Shown: one piece after another, positions 20,975 to 33,585 of the stretch | Position numbering within the stretch: position 1 is the stretch's first letter | How the letters are laid out: each line of letters opens with the position of its first letter | The notes under the pieces: generated by a model | Seen by the model: only the letters and a program-made list of their open reading frames with translations | What the model was told of the DNA's origin: nothing | Databases searched by the model: none | DNA from: Viscum album | Taxonomy: Eukaryota; Streptophyta; Magnoliopsida; Santalales; Viscaceae | Length of the DNA stretch: 64,000 nt | Direction of reading: 5' to 3' | Assembly: GCA_963277665.1 (NCBI GenBank) | Contig: OY728147.1 | Span: 1,262,191,424 to 1,262,255,423 of the forward strand | Program-made: the position numbers and the translations under genes

Positions 20975-22675
20975 TTATCTATAGAAACCTTGTTGAGGTT
21001 GGTAACTTCGTTCAGCTCTAACATAATCAGGACATGGAACATCTTTTCTTTCGAGTGAGTTTCCTAATTTTGTAGATTTGATAGGTTTATCACATCCTTT
21101 ATCCACCAAATATTTCCCTATACTTTTTCCGGGACCTAAAATGTTAAAATAATCAGATGAAACATTATTTTTGGTAAGAGAAGATTTCACATGATTCTCA
21201 TTTTGAGATTTCTCAGTAACTTTAGAAGTCTCAGCTTTTAATTCCAAAGCTTTGTTGAAATTTTCATTCATCTTCCTCAAGGTAATTTAATACATAAGAA
21301 GTTTTTATTGAAACTTTTTAACTTATTCTTCCTTATCTACCAAATTCATATTGATATATTTAATCATCTTTCCTTGTTTAGAAATTCCAAGTTCTTAACT
21401 TAAAATCCCCTCAATGTATTCTTCCTCTCACTTGATGACATCTTTTCTTTCATCAGAATATTCTTCGTAATCTTTATTCATAACTCGAATTTCTTTCTTG
21501 AGAGATTTTTTTCTCAATACATGAAACAATTTCTGTTCTGAGTTGATAATCTCTATAAGATTATTTAACACCTTCTTTACTATATGAGGAATCTTTTGTT
21601 TTCTCAAATTTTTAATTGAAGGTTTGGAATTTTTCTAAACATTCATATTCAGAATAATTTTTGTTATTTTAGTTCGATTTAACTTTCATACTCAACATAC
21701 TTCTTTTATTTCCAACTTCTTCTTATATTTGTTGGAAGAATTTTCTTCTTTATCATTTTTTTACTTATTCCATTGATGTTTTTCATTGGAATCATCTCGA
21801 TATTCTCTAACTTTCTTCTTGGGTAAATTCATAGCGAAGTGTACAATTCCACCACACTCAAAACATCTAAGAGTAATTTTACCTCTATACATTCCTCTTC
21901 TTATTCAATAGGTCTTGGATATAAGAGACATGATTTTTTCATTCAACTCATCATCCTCTTTATCTTTGGGGTCACAAGGATCAATATCTTCAACATCTTG
22001 AATTTTCAACTTTATCATAGCTTTAAAATACATTTCATTATTCATATTCTCTTTAAACATTGGATCTTTCCTCATTTCATAAACAAAAAGAATATTATGC
22101 AATTCATTAATAGATAAATTATCCTTATCTTATAAAGAATAATTTTTAGAATCAAACTTATCCAAAAAGTTTCTAATAAGTTTCTTTGCAATTATAGAAT
22201 CTTACAAGACATCTACGAATCCTATGATGTTGAAAAATAATACATTTACTATGGTAAATTATTCATCAATTGTTTATTCATCTCTCATTTTGATGTCTTC
22301 ATACTTACCATTCCAGATTTTTAGCTTTTCTTCCTTAACTTTTGTATTCCCTTTGAAAACAATTTTCAGATTGTCCCACACACTTTTTGAAGATTTGAGA
22401 CCCATCACCTTCCGATAAAAAATTTCTAATAAAGACATTAGAATATAATTTATATCCTTTCCACCAACTTCCATGTTTCTTTTATCAGAAAAGGTCATTA
22501 TGAAATCTTTCTCAGTAGGTGGAAACCCAATAGTAGCAACATCAATAACTTCTAGGACAAGAGATAAGAGATAAGTAATCATCCTATTTTTCCATACATA
22601 ATAATTTTTTTCATAAAATATAGGAATTCCTCTACTATTGATAGAATTGATATTATCTATGATAAGGATTCAACA
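20975..22675 (-). pseudogene. gag: Copia-2 gag remnant
   Basis: The minus strand near 22640-22580 reads RGIPIF...YVWKNRM, the Gag N-terminal block, and runs into the open frame 22274-22582, ending KYEDIKMRDE-stop. A zinc knuckle at 21824-21865 (CFECGGIVHFAMNL) keeps both leading Cys and the His, but the last Cys is Leu. Further charged frames (20975-21280) match the coiled-coil region of Copia-1 gag. Many stops interrupt it. Confidence 0.8.
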
Positions 22676-22712
22676 AGGGAACCTTCCCTTTAGTACTAAT
22701 TAAAGTTACATA

Positions 22713-22726
22713 GGATCTAATAACTA
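22713..22726 (-). other. Primer-binding site, tRNA-Met-like (Copia-2)
   Basis: The minus strand reads TAGTTATTAGATCC next to the 5' LTR end (22728). It agrees at 11 of 14 positions with TGGTTATCAGAGCC, a known variant of the initiator-tRNA-Met site. It is degenerate, so position supports it more than sequence. Confidence 0.5.
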
Positions 22727-22727
22727 C

Positions 22728-24700
22728 TGAGAGGGGGTGGGGGTTGAATTAGTTGTTCACTTTTTATAAGTTTCAAAACTTTTAAAAACTTAACCCCTAA
22801 AACCTGTTAAGATTTATTTCTTTATAAAATTTTAGTAAATAATCATGCATGAGAGAATAGTAAATCAAGTAAAGCACATAATATTTATAAGTTTCAACCT
22901 CTATGTGAGAACTTACATCCTTTCCATAGCCACTCCCATGGGTCTATGGGAATCCATTATTATAACTAAGTGAATAAAACTTGTGAAAACTCTAATTAGA
23001 CACCTTCTATATCTTAATAGGAAATATTATACTGAATACCTTCGATTTATAATGTTTTCTTATAAAATAATTGATAAAAAAAGAATAAATACTCTTTTGA
23101 AACTTCTTCAAAATTTCTTAGTCCAAATCCTCAATCCAATTTGGCTAGATCTGATTTTCTCAATCCAATGAGTCTGGATCTAATTCTCTCAATACAATTA
23201 GTACATATATTATTCTCTCAATACGATGAGTCTAGATCTGATTCTCTCAATAGAATTAGTCAGATCTAATTCTCTCAATACGATGAGTCTGGATCCAATT
23301 CTTCAATATGATTGAATCAATATGATGAACCAATTCTAAATATACAAAACTCAAACTCTATTTAAATGATTAATACATCTTCTTCAGTCCGATTGACTGA
23401 ATATGATCTTATCAATATGATATTTCCCAATCTAGAAAACAAATATTCAACTATCTGATCCTCCTCACAAGATCTTTGCCTATCAATGACTTTCACTTTA
23501 TTTCTTTAGCACTCCACCTTTTTCTCTTGTGTGAAAGTTGATAATGAATGAATGATCTATGGAAGTATTTATTTGTGACTTGGAAAACAAAGGTGTGAAA
23601 CATGAAAACTTTCCTCGCTTCCTCAAATTTCAAAATCTCTAAAGACCTCTCGTATTTCAACTCCAACTTTGACTTCTTCAAACCTATTTAGATTTCTCCA
23701 AGATTTATATAAAATTTAATTTCATATTTGACCACTTCAATTCTTCATAAAAATTATGGAATTTTCTTTTTGAGTCTTCTTTGTAATCTTCTCATTACGA
23801 ATATATTTCATCTTTATATCATTATGATTTCTGTTTCCTCTTTAGATCATTACAATTTTTTTTTTCTATTTAGCTCATTATGATGGAATTCCCATTAAGA
23901 TGGATTTCCCATTATGATGGAAATTCTAATTATTATGGAAATATCATTGCTATGGATTTTTCCATTTTGATGGAAATCTCATTATGGTGGATTTTCCCAT
24001 TTTGATGGAAATTCCCATTTTGATGGAGATATCATTACAATGGAAATACCATTATGATGTAATTTCCATTACGATGGAATATTCATACATTAACTTTGAA
24101 ATTATTTAAACTTCATTAACTTCATAGATTCTGACTTCTGGATCTAATCTTCTATAACATTCTACCTTCTATTGATTTATTCATAATGATGGAATCCCTA
24201 TTATGATGAAATCCTAGTTATGATATAATTTCTCATTATGATATAATTATTCACTCTGTAATTTTAAATTTCTTCAAACCTCTCCACAATTTCTTTAAAA
24301 GATTTTATCATGAAGGTTTTTATGATTTTTGAGAACTTCTTGATCCGAAAATCATCTTCTGACTTGTCTTAGAAAGTATTGAAAATTTATAAATCCTGAA
24401 TTCATAATCTTTTTTCAAAACTCTTAAGAAAAAATAAAACTTCTTCACTCAATAAATTATTTATTTCTATAATTATGATAAAGAAAAACTTCAACCAAAC
24501 AAAAATGTCTGTCTCAGATTCTTTTGGATCTGATGATCTGAATACAATTCAGATAAATCTGATGAACTAAAACTAACATTGGTTAGTTATATTATCTCAT
24601 TATGATATAATGGGTCTGATTCCTAAAAAATAAATACATTCTTATAAAAAAAGGTTAGTTTTCAACAAATACAAAAACTTTGTTAAAACAATTCATCACA
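22728..24700 (-). repeat. 5' LTR of Copia-2
   Basis: It is about 1973 bp. On the plus strand it runs from TGAGAGGGGG to ...TTCATCACA and is colinear with 15143-17126. Both internal arrays are present: the 29-bp family (about 23153-23313) and the ATGGAAAT family (about 23877-24250). Many small indels separate the LTRs, so the insertion is old. No gene is seen inside; frames at 22983-23171 and 23493-23681 are chance. Confidence 0.85.
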
Positions 24701-27700
24701 AAGTTTATTCAAAGACTATCCATCAAAGGCTTAACCTTATTCTTAATAGATATAATCCATGAAGTTTTGTATAAATTTCTAATGACTATTTCCTCATTAT
24801 ATTTCTTTATGTGAAATTATTCTTTTATAAATTACATTACACCATCATAAAATTATGAAATATTAATTTTTAGTATACCTATATTTTATTATAATTATGG
24901 TACATTTATTAATCACATTTCCTCTCCTAGATCGGCCCTGTTACTTTCTCCTTCACTTTGATTTCCATCTGCTGAGAGATTAATCACATTTCAACTTTTT
25001 TTAAGAAAAATGAAAATGTGAAATGTTCGTACGTGTAGAATAACACCTTCAAAAAGTAATGTGTTTATTTTAATTAACTACCTAACATGGCTAGTTAAAA
25101 ATATAATTTAATATATAAATATTATATTTATGTTTTTTTAATATTCTAAAATGATAAATCATATTACTCCTCTCTACTGTTACATGAAAAGAAAGTCATC
25201 ATCCATGCGTATGTGCGAAAAACCTCTTGAATGGATCTATAAATTTTATTTTCATTAACACCATTAATGTATGGTTTTATGAATGATTTTAAAGGATAAA
25301 TATTATTTTAGTGATATTAATAAGGTTACGGTAACATAATTTTAATAACTTATTGATGATATGAATGTTAACAAATCATTATAAAATTAACCTTCTAAAA
25401 CATGATAATTAAAAAGTAAAACCAACTTATTCATACAATTTAATTATTTCATATCTATCAATTATTATAAAAAATATTCCCAATTATAATATATCATACT
25501 AATAAATACTAAATGAAATAATTATGATACCATTATAATTATATTTTTACTAAATCACCTCATAATCATCAATTAATCATTGTATGTTAAATTGTGTGTC
25601 GGTTTGACCACCTACATGATCAATTCTATGAAATTATATCATGGAAACTATGAAAATATAATTAATGGTATAATAAAATATAAATATTTAAATAATGAGT
25701 TGGTTTTGGTTCTAGACATTATGCATCAATATTTAACTAAACAATTATGAAAATTTCTTTTGATGGTTAATAAAACCACCGAAGTGTTCTTATTATTGAT
25801 TTCATATTCATGGATAAGGAGTGAATAAACAATGAAAAGAAATTGAAAATTCATAAATCATTATATGTTATAAATTAGAGTAAAATTAATGATATTGGAA
25901 TGGTGAAATTTGGAAGAATATTGAATACTGATAACTCTATTATGGAACTAGTTTTCATGGTAGAAATTATAAACAGACGATGTGAAAAAATAGATAAAAA
26001 CTAACTAATCTAAATATAGATAATAATTATAAATAAAAATTATAAATAGTGTTAGGTATGAATATAGTTATAATATAATCCAACAATATATTTATGTTTT
26101 TTATAAAAGAGGCTAGAGCACATTCATGGAATATGAGATCAAAGGTATGAGTTATTTGTCTCTATTTTCCATTCGATGAGACATGTTTGATGTTGTGCAC
26201 CATATTTAATTTTATACAGTGTAATAAATTCCCTATCTATTTCATGTGGTATGATTATCTCACATTTCATGAGATTCTAAATATCACTTGAATAAATCCA
26301 TATCATACTCTTTTAATTAATACATTCCTTCATCGTAAGGGACTTTGGTGTCTCAAATCACTTTCATTGAGTTTTGTAGTTTATTTTGAACTTTGACCTT
26401 CAATATTCCCTATATTCAAGGATATCATTTAATATATTATCTACACTCTTAACTCTTTATAGAAAACTAGTTCTTCATTCACGACCCTTTAATGAATGAT
26501 TTTTTCAATAAAATAACAATATTTTTTTGAATAATTTCCATCCTTTTATGTGTTTATTTCTCTAAAATAGATATTTTTTAAGTCAATGTTTTCACTTACC
26601 ACCAATTTTATACTTTCTTATTTTTAAATACAATTTTTTATCAATTAATGTGATATTTTTACTCTCCCTTTAACAATAATCTTTGTTAACATCTTTTATT
26701 ATTTAGTTTCTATTTTCCTCTTTATCTCAAAGTGAATATCTTTTCGATCATGATTTGTTTTAAAAATAACCATCCAAATGTTTTTATGGTGTTTCAATTT
26801 TGTTAGATTTAATTTAGTATCAATTGATGTATTTTATTTTTTTATTTATGTGATACATTTGTAAATGTATTATGAACCCACTCTTATTCATATTTTTTAA
26901 TGATGTGAGGATTATATATTTTATTATGGAACACATGTGTATGGTTAATCTTTATGTGATATGAGGTCCCTATATATACCTCTAATTCATTAGCTAAATA
27001 CTTTAATCTCGTGATATAATGGTGATATGAGTAGTGATTCTTGATCCAAAATGGGAAATAGGTTTTGATACCTGATCCACCATAGGAAACATGCTGTGAT
27101 TTCTTATCCTCCATGGGAAATAGTTTTTGATTCCAGATCCACTATAGGAAACAAGTGGTGATTCATGACCCAAAAAGTTTGGTTTCTATGATTATTTTGT
27201 AGTAACATTTATTTTATATGAGTTTATGATATACTACCTAAATCACGATTTATGTCTCATGTTTTCCTAGTATTTACACTATGTTATATGTTTAATCCTA
27301 AGGGATTACAAATTTTATTATCATCCAACGAGATTTTTTTTATTCCATGTTATTTTAATAAGATATTTCTATACTACTTATGTTTTCTCTTATGATTCTA
27401 ATATATCCCTAGATAAAAATTTTATACATTTATTTTCACCTAAAATGGCATTTGATCTCACCCACTTTTTATATTCCCATTTCCTAGGTCATGGGGATGA
27501 TTTTAAATTTATAGATGATTAGAAGAAGATCTAGTATGATGAAATTATGTGGAAACATTCACATGAATTATAAAACAAATTGATTATATATATAGTCTAT
27601 AAAGACACTAAACTTATTAATTATTGGGTTTATAAGTACAATATGTAATTTAATGTTATAATTATGTAAATGAATTAGAATAAAAGCATGTTTAGCTTGG

Positions 27701-27709
27701 GTAGTCTCA
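24701..27709 (+). repeat. Gypsy LTR, 3' part (element G)
   Basis: It continues the LTR from 15142 across Copia-2. The stretch 24720-25960 matches, in inverted orientation, first 13247-13500 and then 3430-4163. For example, CATATTACTCCTCTCTACTG here matches a minus-strand TATATTACTCCTTTTCC block, and ATTTTAAAGGATAAATATTA matches the minus strand near 4120. Further on come the CCCTATATATACC...AATTCATTAGCTAAAT box (26968-27003), a minisatellite (27028-27175) and an ATCTCACCC box (27456-27463). A CTATAAAGACACTAAAC block near 27597 parallels 62352-62370 of LTR D, which puts the LTR end near 27709. Noncoding throughout. Confidence 0.6.
27028..27175. repeat. About 36-bp minisatellite in LTR G
   Basis: The phrases TTGATCCAAAATGGGAAATAG, CTGATCCACCATAGGAAACA, CTTATCCTCCATGGGAAATAG and CCAGATCCACTATAGGAAACA recur every 35-40 bases, each preceded by GTGATT or TTTTGAT. 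Four units are clear, with a partial fifth. It occupies the same LTR position as the 75-bp array in LTR A but has an unrelated unit. Confidence 0.75.
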
Positions 27710-27751
27710 ATATCAATGCACATATAGACCTTATGATTGTTTTTCATGCTA
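27710..27751 (+). other. Start of the element G leader with target site of Gypsy-1
   Basis: Just after the estimated LTR G end, ATATCAATGC near 27710 may be a strongly decayed tRNA-Met primer site. The leader is cut at 27751 by Gypsy-1, whose left target duplication TGCTA is 27747-27751. The continuation is at 37023. Confidence 0.35.
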
Positions 27752-29778
27752 TGCAGTACCCCCAATTTCTGTTATGTAACCCTTACTTGATGATTTTAAT
27801 GGTTATAAATTTTAAGGTTGATGAATGGGAGAGTTGGGAGAACTTTAGAAGTAGTTTTGAGGAAAAATGGAAGTCGCACGAGCGGCGCATGGTTTGTCTA
27901 ACCGTGTGGCCAAACCGTGCGTAATTGGTACTCTTGAGGTAGTGGATCCAACATTATTGGATAAAATTTAGGGATATCGTGTTAGGAAGTCATGCGAGGG
28001 TCTGACTAGGTAGTAGCTAATGCACCGTTAGCGCATGGTTTGTCTAACCGTGTGAACTAATAGTGCAGATGGTTTAGGTGAGATCCTAAATAAGTGGATC
28101 TCACATGTTTCTGCCTCTAAGTGGATCTTTTGTTTCTCCTAAGTATACATAAATCGGGATTTTACTTCTCCTAAGGCCAAATAAGGTTCTCCCATCAATC
28201 TGAAGGTGATCTGAAGACCTTCCTTGGTGAATCGAAGCTGAATTCTTGAGGTATGTGATCGTTCTTCATCGTTCTTGATCAATTTCTTAGATCTACATAG
28301 ATATAATTCTTATCTTCTCTTGGTTTCTTATATATACACCCATTATGGGTATATCTAGGTGTGTGTATTCCAAGTATGATTAGATTTGGTCATGATCATT
28401 CTTGGAGAAGAGATCTAAGGTTGATTCCTGGAGAATTGACACAGTTTTCTTGTGCGTTTTTTGTTCATTGGGGTTTTTGCCAAAACCTTTGAGGTAGGAG
28501 GATTATTTCTTGACTACACTTAGTATAAATTATTGTATTAATTTAAAATTGTATGTGTGGTGTTGAATTGATCATGATTTCGTTGTTGAAAACTTGTTGG
28601 AAACCTTCTTGAGTGATGGTTGTGAAATCTGAAAAATTGGGGATTTTGAATGAGTGATTGGGTTCTTGATTTTAAAATGTGGATTTTAAAAAGGGTATTT
28701 TCTTAGATTGTTGTCACATAAATGTGATTTTATGTTTTCAATAAAAGTTAAGGTTTTATTGAAATGAAATGTTGCTTGAAATTGGGTGTGCTTTGGTTTT
28801 AAATAAAAGTTCAGTTTTATTGAAGTAATTTGTTTTGGTAATAGAAATTTTTGGCATAAATGGTGTGGTGTGAGTTTATTCTTAATGGTCCCTTAACAAA
28901 GGACGATTACCATTGAGGTACAAGGGACGTGACCCTAGATTGGGGGCGTGTTTCATTGGGACACAAGGTAATTGGATGAGAGACTGCTCAGGAGTATGAA
29001 ATTGTCAAACGAAGCATGCATGTGTGGGCGTGTTGTGAACTATAGAATGGTTATGCCAAATGATAAAAAAGATTGGTTTTAAAGCTTTGATTAGTTATTT
29101 TTCTTGAAGAATATCTTTCTGGAAATTGGTTTCATTTAGTTTTGTTATCACTTGATTGAAAATGGTTTTTGGAACTTGTTTATATTTGGTTATAAACTGT
29201 TTTGGTAATTTTTTTTATATAATTTTTTTATATAAATGTGGCTAACCTTTATATCCTAGTGGAATGAGTATTGAAGTCATTGTGGAAAACCTACTAAGTT
29301 TTATACTCACCCCTACTTTGTCACTTTGGTACTTTTGCAGATGCTATCTTCCAGGACAGGGGAAAATGTAACATTTCCCATGTTTTTAGCACTACCTCAT
29401 GATACTTGGGTTGTTTGGTGATTGTATAGCTTGGAGAGTATGGATAATAGAGTCTTGTTAACTCTTTATAGTCTTTAGTTGTTTATCTAGTGTTTACTTT
29501 GATACTGATTTGGACTTCCGCTATTTCACACTTTGATGTGGTTTTGAGATACATGAAGTTTTTTAGTTGACTTGCTTTTGTTCATGCATCATTTAGTGAA
29601 TGGTTTGGTTATGGTTTGTTATTTTATTAGTTTATTTCCTAAAGGTTAAATCATCCCGCACTTGTATTTTAAACCCTTCAGCATTTATTTCTAGCCTTTG
29701 GAATCTTGGGGATGTCGCTTAAGGACAAGCAATGACTTGTTGTGCTCTCAAGCCAATGAGAATTAGCGGGTCATTACA
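27752..29778 (+). repeat. 5' LTR of Gypsy-1
   Basis: It is 2027 bp, TGCAGTACCC (TGTAGTACCC in the 3' copy) to GGTCATTACA. Near the start it has two copies of GCGCATGGTTTGTCTAACCG (from about 27886 and 28030). The first is followed by its inverse AAACCGTGCG, giving a potential hairpin. The TACTAAG...CTCACCCC box is at 29292-29313. The reading frame 27688-27924 runs across the insertion junction and is not a gene. Confidence 0.93.
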
Positions 29779-29780
29779 AA

Positions 29781-29790
29781 TGGTTTCAGT
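29781..29790 (+). other. Primer-binding site, initiator tRNA-Met type (Gypsy-1)
   Basis: TGGTTTCAGT lies two bases after the 5' LTR. The first nine bases differ from TGGTATCAG at one position, after which similarity is lost. Assignment relies on position and this match. Confidence 0.6.
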
Positions 29791-30397
29791 CTCATCCTTT
29801 GTGGTACAACTGTTATCAGCTTGTTTAGTCCTTTTATAACAAGTGGTCATCAATGTTCTTGGTTTTGGAGTTGAAATTCCTTTGTATCTATTCTTTGGGT
29901 TGAAATCTTAGACAAGAGTAGGATTGTCAGAACTTGAAATGTATATCATAAAAGGATGAAACTAACCCTTTTATGATGAACTTCAAGTTACTAGGGATTT
30001 GGGTACATAAGTGTTTTAGAGACACTTCTATAATGATAAAAATATCATTTTCATGGGTTTATCTATTGAAACAAGCATGTCATGCATTGTAGATGAATGA
30101 CTTCCCACTACGATTGCATATTTAATTTGGAGTAATGATTTATGATTTTGTACAAGGTGTAAATTTTTGAAAAATTCAGAATTTGTGTTCAAATAAAATA
30201 TTTTTAAATGAGGATATTTGGTGTATTTTGAAAATGGTTTGGTTTTCAGAAGCACTAATTTATATTTCAAAAATGTTTGAAATAAAAAATGGTGTTTTGT
30301 AAAATAATGTTGTGATAGTTGATGTGATAGAATTTTAAATGCTAAGCCATCAGTTTCTAGAGAGTGAGATTGACAGAGTTTGTTGTTGGTTTAAAAA
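29791..30397 (+). other. Untranslated leader of Gypsy-1
   Basis: This is about 600 bases between the primer site and the gag start codon. No recognisable domain is present on either strand. The minus-strand frame 30028-30270 has no family resemblance. The region would hold the packaging signal, which cannot be identified from sequence alone. Confidence 0.6.
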
Positions 30398-31370
30398 ATG
30401 GGACCCGGTAGGCATCGTAGAAACCAACATGAAGAATCTACAGAGAATGTGGTTGCACCTGAACCACAGGTGAACCAAGAGCTAGTTCAAAGTATTGTCC
30501 AAGCTTTTCAAGATGTGGATACGGGGAACTGGAGGGATGAGCCATGACATGTGGATCATAACATCCAATTCATGAAGCAGAATCCACTTAAATTCCAGTG
30601 TGATTCTGAACCCAGGAAGACATAGGTGTGGGTGAGTAGGATGAATCATATATTTAACTTCATCATCACACTAGTAGAGCTAAAGGTCAACTTATGATTT
30701 ATATACTCGAGGATCTTGCACACCTGTGGCGGGATTTATTAGTGCATGATAAATTGGATGAAGGCCTTACATGAGAGGATTTTGAAGAATTGTTTAACAA
30801 AAAATTATATCCTCACACATTAAAGATCATGAAAATGATGAACTTATTAACATTGAAACAATAGAGTCTCTATATCACAGATTATGCAGATAAATTCATT
30901 AATATAGTCCATTTTTCACCAGAGGTTATGGAAAGTGCATTCTTGAAAGCACACATCTTCAAATCAGGGCTACGGTAGGAGATTCGATTGAAGATTGCAG
31001 TAATCTGTATTATAGATTATACAGAGATAGTGAACAGAGTGACTGTGACTGAATGTGATATCTTGGGATTATGGGAGGAGGTATGATGATACCCACAAGA
31101 AATGGTGGGAACTCAACCTCCACAAACAATCAGAAAAGGGAAAACTATTTCCAAGGTAGAAGTGGGAATCAGAACCAGATGGCTGGATCAGTGAACCTTC
31201 CTCCACGACCCTAGAGAAAAGAAGGTTTCTTTAAATGTGGTTCTCTTGACCACATAAAGTGAGAGTGTAGAACACAACCTAGAGCATTCCATAACTACAA
31301 GAAGATGGGGAACCTTCAGCACTATTTTCGCAATGATCCTAGGTCAGGTGCTTGAGACACTTTTCAGGCT
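30398..31370 (+). pseudogene. gag: Gypsy-1 gag remnant
   Basis: ATG 30398 opens MGPGRHRRNQHEES. It is followed by a retrotransposon Gag matrix/capsid region with several stops; recognisable blocks are DFEELFNKKLYP (near 30781) and YADKFINIVHFSPE (near 30883). Two zinc knuckles follow near 31232-31340 (FFKCGSLDHIK-stop-EC, then a YKKMGNLQHYF form). Both have lost several Cys, including the first Cys of knuckle one. Frame changes separate the parts. Confidence 0.8.
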
Positions 31371-31510
31371 TCACAACATCATATGATTTGAAAGGGTAAA
31401 GACAGTAGAATCAATATCATCAACAGAGCAGATCTAGCCATGGTGATTCTAGGAATACCATAACTCTTCAACCAGGGAAATATCAACAAGGAAACAAAGA
31501 GAAAAATGCG

Positions 31511-31975
31511 GTGAAAAAACAATTGTATGGAGATGAGAAATTGATTTTCAATGATCAAGATGGACCATCTAAGGTGAGAGGTATGATTATTTTGAATTCT
31601 ACCCTTGTGCAAGTTCTCTTTGATACCGACTCATCGCATTATTTCATTTCTTCTTGTTCTATTGATTTTCTATGTTTAAAGGTTGAAATGATGCCTTCTA
31701 TTTTAAAACTGAAAACTCATCTTGGTGAAAGAGAATGTAAAGCCATTATGTGTAGGGCATTTATTATAACTATTGATGAAGCTAAGCTGAAATGGAACTT
31801 CTCGATGTTGGACATGGATGTCTATGATGTGATCCTAGGTAAAAATTGGTTAACAACGTTTAAGGATCACATCAACTGTTATAGGAGAACAGTCAGCTTC
31901 ACAATAGAGGACAACATTGAGCATCTCTTCAGAGGAGAGAGGATAGTAATGAAAGGGGAAAAGAGCTTGTTGTAA
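31511..31975 (+). pseudogene. pro: Gypsy-1 aspartic protease remnant (longest open piece, 154 codons)
   Basis: A retropepsin fold region with LFDTDSSHYFIS (Asp at 31622). The family has Asp-Thr-Gly, so the third active-site residue is Asp (codon GAC) and activity is unlikely. Downstream, YDVILGKNWL (about residues 114-123) matches the conserved FDVILGMDWL block. The start at 31511 is simply the first Met after a stop; the real protein would be a polyprotein. The region ends at a TAA and continues into the RT spacer at 31979. Confidence 0.85.
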
Positions 31976-31978
31976 CCA

Positions 31979-32850
31979 ATGGTGGGAATGATCACTTATC
32001 ATTTGGCATTGTTGAATTTGGAATCAATGGAAGAGATCGAGGAAATTAATTTTCCAGCAGTAGTGGATCAATTTCTAGACATATTTTCTGTGAACATCTC
32101 AGTGTTACCACTTATATGGGAAGTGGAGTTTATGATTGATCTCATTTCGGAGATCAGTCCTATTTCCATTTCATCTTATAGGATGGCACCAATCTAGTTA
32201 AGGGAATTCAAGGTTTAGTTGGAGGAGCTGAAAAGCACGGGTTTCGTTTGACCAAGTATGTCCCCGTGAGTAGCACCGATCTTGTTCATGAAGAAAGAAG
32301 ATGAAACTATTTAGATATGTTTTGATTATCTTAAGCTTAACCAAGTTATGATAAAGAAAATATATCCACTTCCACACATTAATGATCTATTTGATCAATT
32401 AAGGGGAGCTCAGTGGTTCTCCAAGATTGACTTGCAATCAGGATTTCACCAATTGCGAGTTTGGAAGGAGGATATTCCAAAGACATATTTCAGAAGTAGA
32501 TATGACCACTATGAATATGTAGTCATTCCTTTTGGTCTAATGAATGAAGAAATGGTCTTCATGGATTTTATGAATCAGATATTTCAGTGATATATGGATT
32601 CTTTTGTTGTGGTGTTTGTGGATGATATTTTGGTGTATTAAAAGTCAAGGGATGACTATGAGGAGCACCTGTAGACAGTGTTAAAATTATTGAGAGATCA
32701 TTGTTTGTATGCCAAATTATTAAAGTGTGATTTTTGGATACAAGAGGTATGCTTTCTTGGAAATGTGATTTATGAAAAATGAATTTCTGTTGATCCTGAA
32801 AAAATAAAAGCTGTTACCTCATAAAACCATTGAATAATATCTTCGAAATA
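31979..32850 (+). pseudogene. rt: Gypsy-1 reverse transcriptase remnant
   Basis: Blocks in order: PISISSYRMAP (near 32156), the [30 protein letters not shown] block (32363-32455), [17 protein letters not shown] (near 32491) and the catalytic FVDD (32615-32626), followed by [10 protein letters not shown] and [12 protein letters not shown]. Stops fall after the second block and around the catalytic region. The palm and finger parts are recognisable, and the motif is intact. Confidence 0.9.
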
Positions 32851-33585
32851 CAAACTTTTCTTGGTCAAGCTAGTTAATACTGACACTTTTTATGTGATAT
32901 CTCATGACTAGTTTCACCAATGACAAATCTAAAAAAGAATAATGCTCCATTAAAATGGATAGAGTAATTCCAGAAGTCTTTCCAGGAGTTGAAATTTCAG
33001 CTTACATCAGCACCTATCTTGATTTTTCCAAAATCAGGATAGGGGTATGTCATGTATTGTGATGCTTCGGGATCTGGGTTGGGCTATGTTCTCATGAAAT
33101 AAGACCATATGGTTGCTTATGGTTCAAGGAAGTTGAGATTTCATGAGAAGAATTACCCAATACATGAATTGGAGTTAGCAGAAGTTGTCTGTGCTTTAAA
33201 GACCTGGCATCATTATCTCTTTGGTGAGAAATTCACTGTTTTTACGGACCAAAAAATCTTGAAACACATTTTCTCATAGAAATATTTGAATATGAGGAAA
33301 AGGAGATGGATGTAATATCTCTAGATGTTTGAATTTGACTTGATGTACACACTAGGAAAATGGGATTCAGTTGAAAATGCATTGAGTAGAAATCCATATT
33401 CCCAGTTGGCGAAAGAAGCTTCAGATGAATGTCAATTGATGTCGGTCTTAGACAACATGCATGTGGAATGTGAATACCGAGGTTATGTGGTAGTTTTCTT
33501 TTTAGCTACGCTTGTTCCTGATTTTGTAAATATGGTTAAAGAGGCACAAACATCTAATGCATAATGTCTAGTTTTGAGTTCAAAA
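32851..33585 (+). pseudogene. rnh: Gypsy-1 RNase H remnant
   Basis: The connection region is damaged (about 32820-32930). Then FQKSFQELKFQLTSAPIL (near 32970), YCDASGSGLG (catalytic Asp, near 33058), YPIHELELAEVVCALKTW (near 33160) and FTVFTDQKILKHIF follow. The frame 33325-33564 holds DLMYTLGKWDSVENALSRNP, the RNase H C-terminal block. The reading frame differs from that of RT. Confidence 0.87.

Larger units (their letters stand above)
15143..24700 (-). mobile_element. Copia-2: complete, decayed Copia retrotransposon
   Basis: The element is about 9558 bp on the minus strand, with 5' LTR 22728-24700 and 3' LTR 15143-17126. Order on the minus strand is primer site, gag, protease, integrase, RT, RNase H, a 3' tail with purine boxes, then the LTR. 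The gag start (RGIPIF...YVWKNRM) resembles Copia-1 gag, so both probably belong to the same SIRE/Maximus-like lineage (inference). Gag to protease share one frame, integrase and most of RT a second, and RNase H returns to the first. No clean target duplication is visible (CAACT left, AAGTT right). It sits inside LTR G: similarity to the inverted copy in element A spans the insertion point. Confidence 0.9.

Noticed and set aside
15138..24705. Target duplication for Copia-2 (CAACT / AAGTT)
   Set aside because: The two sites do not match as direct repeats, and the outer end is uncertain because of the G run.
27688..27924. 78-codon frame near the left end of Gypsy-1
   Set aside because: It crosses the insertion junction (27751/27752), so it did not exist before insertion.
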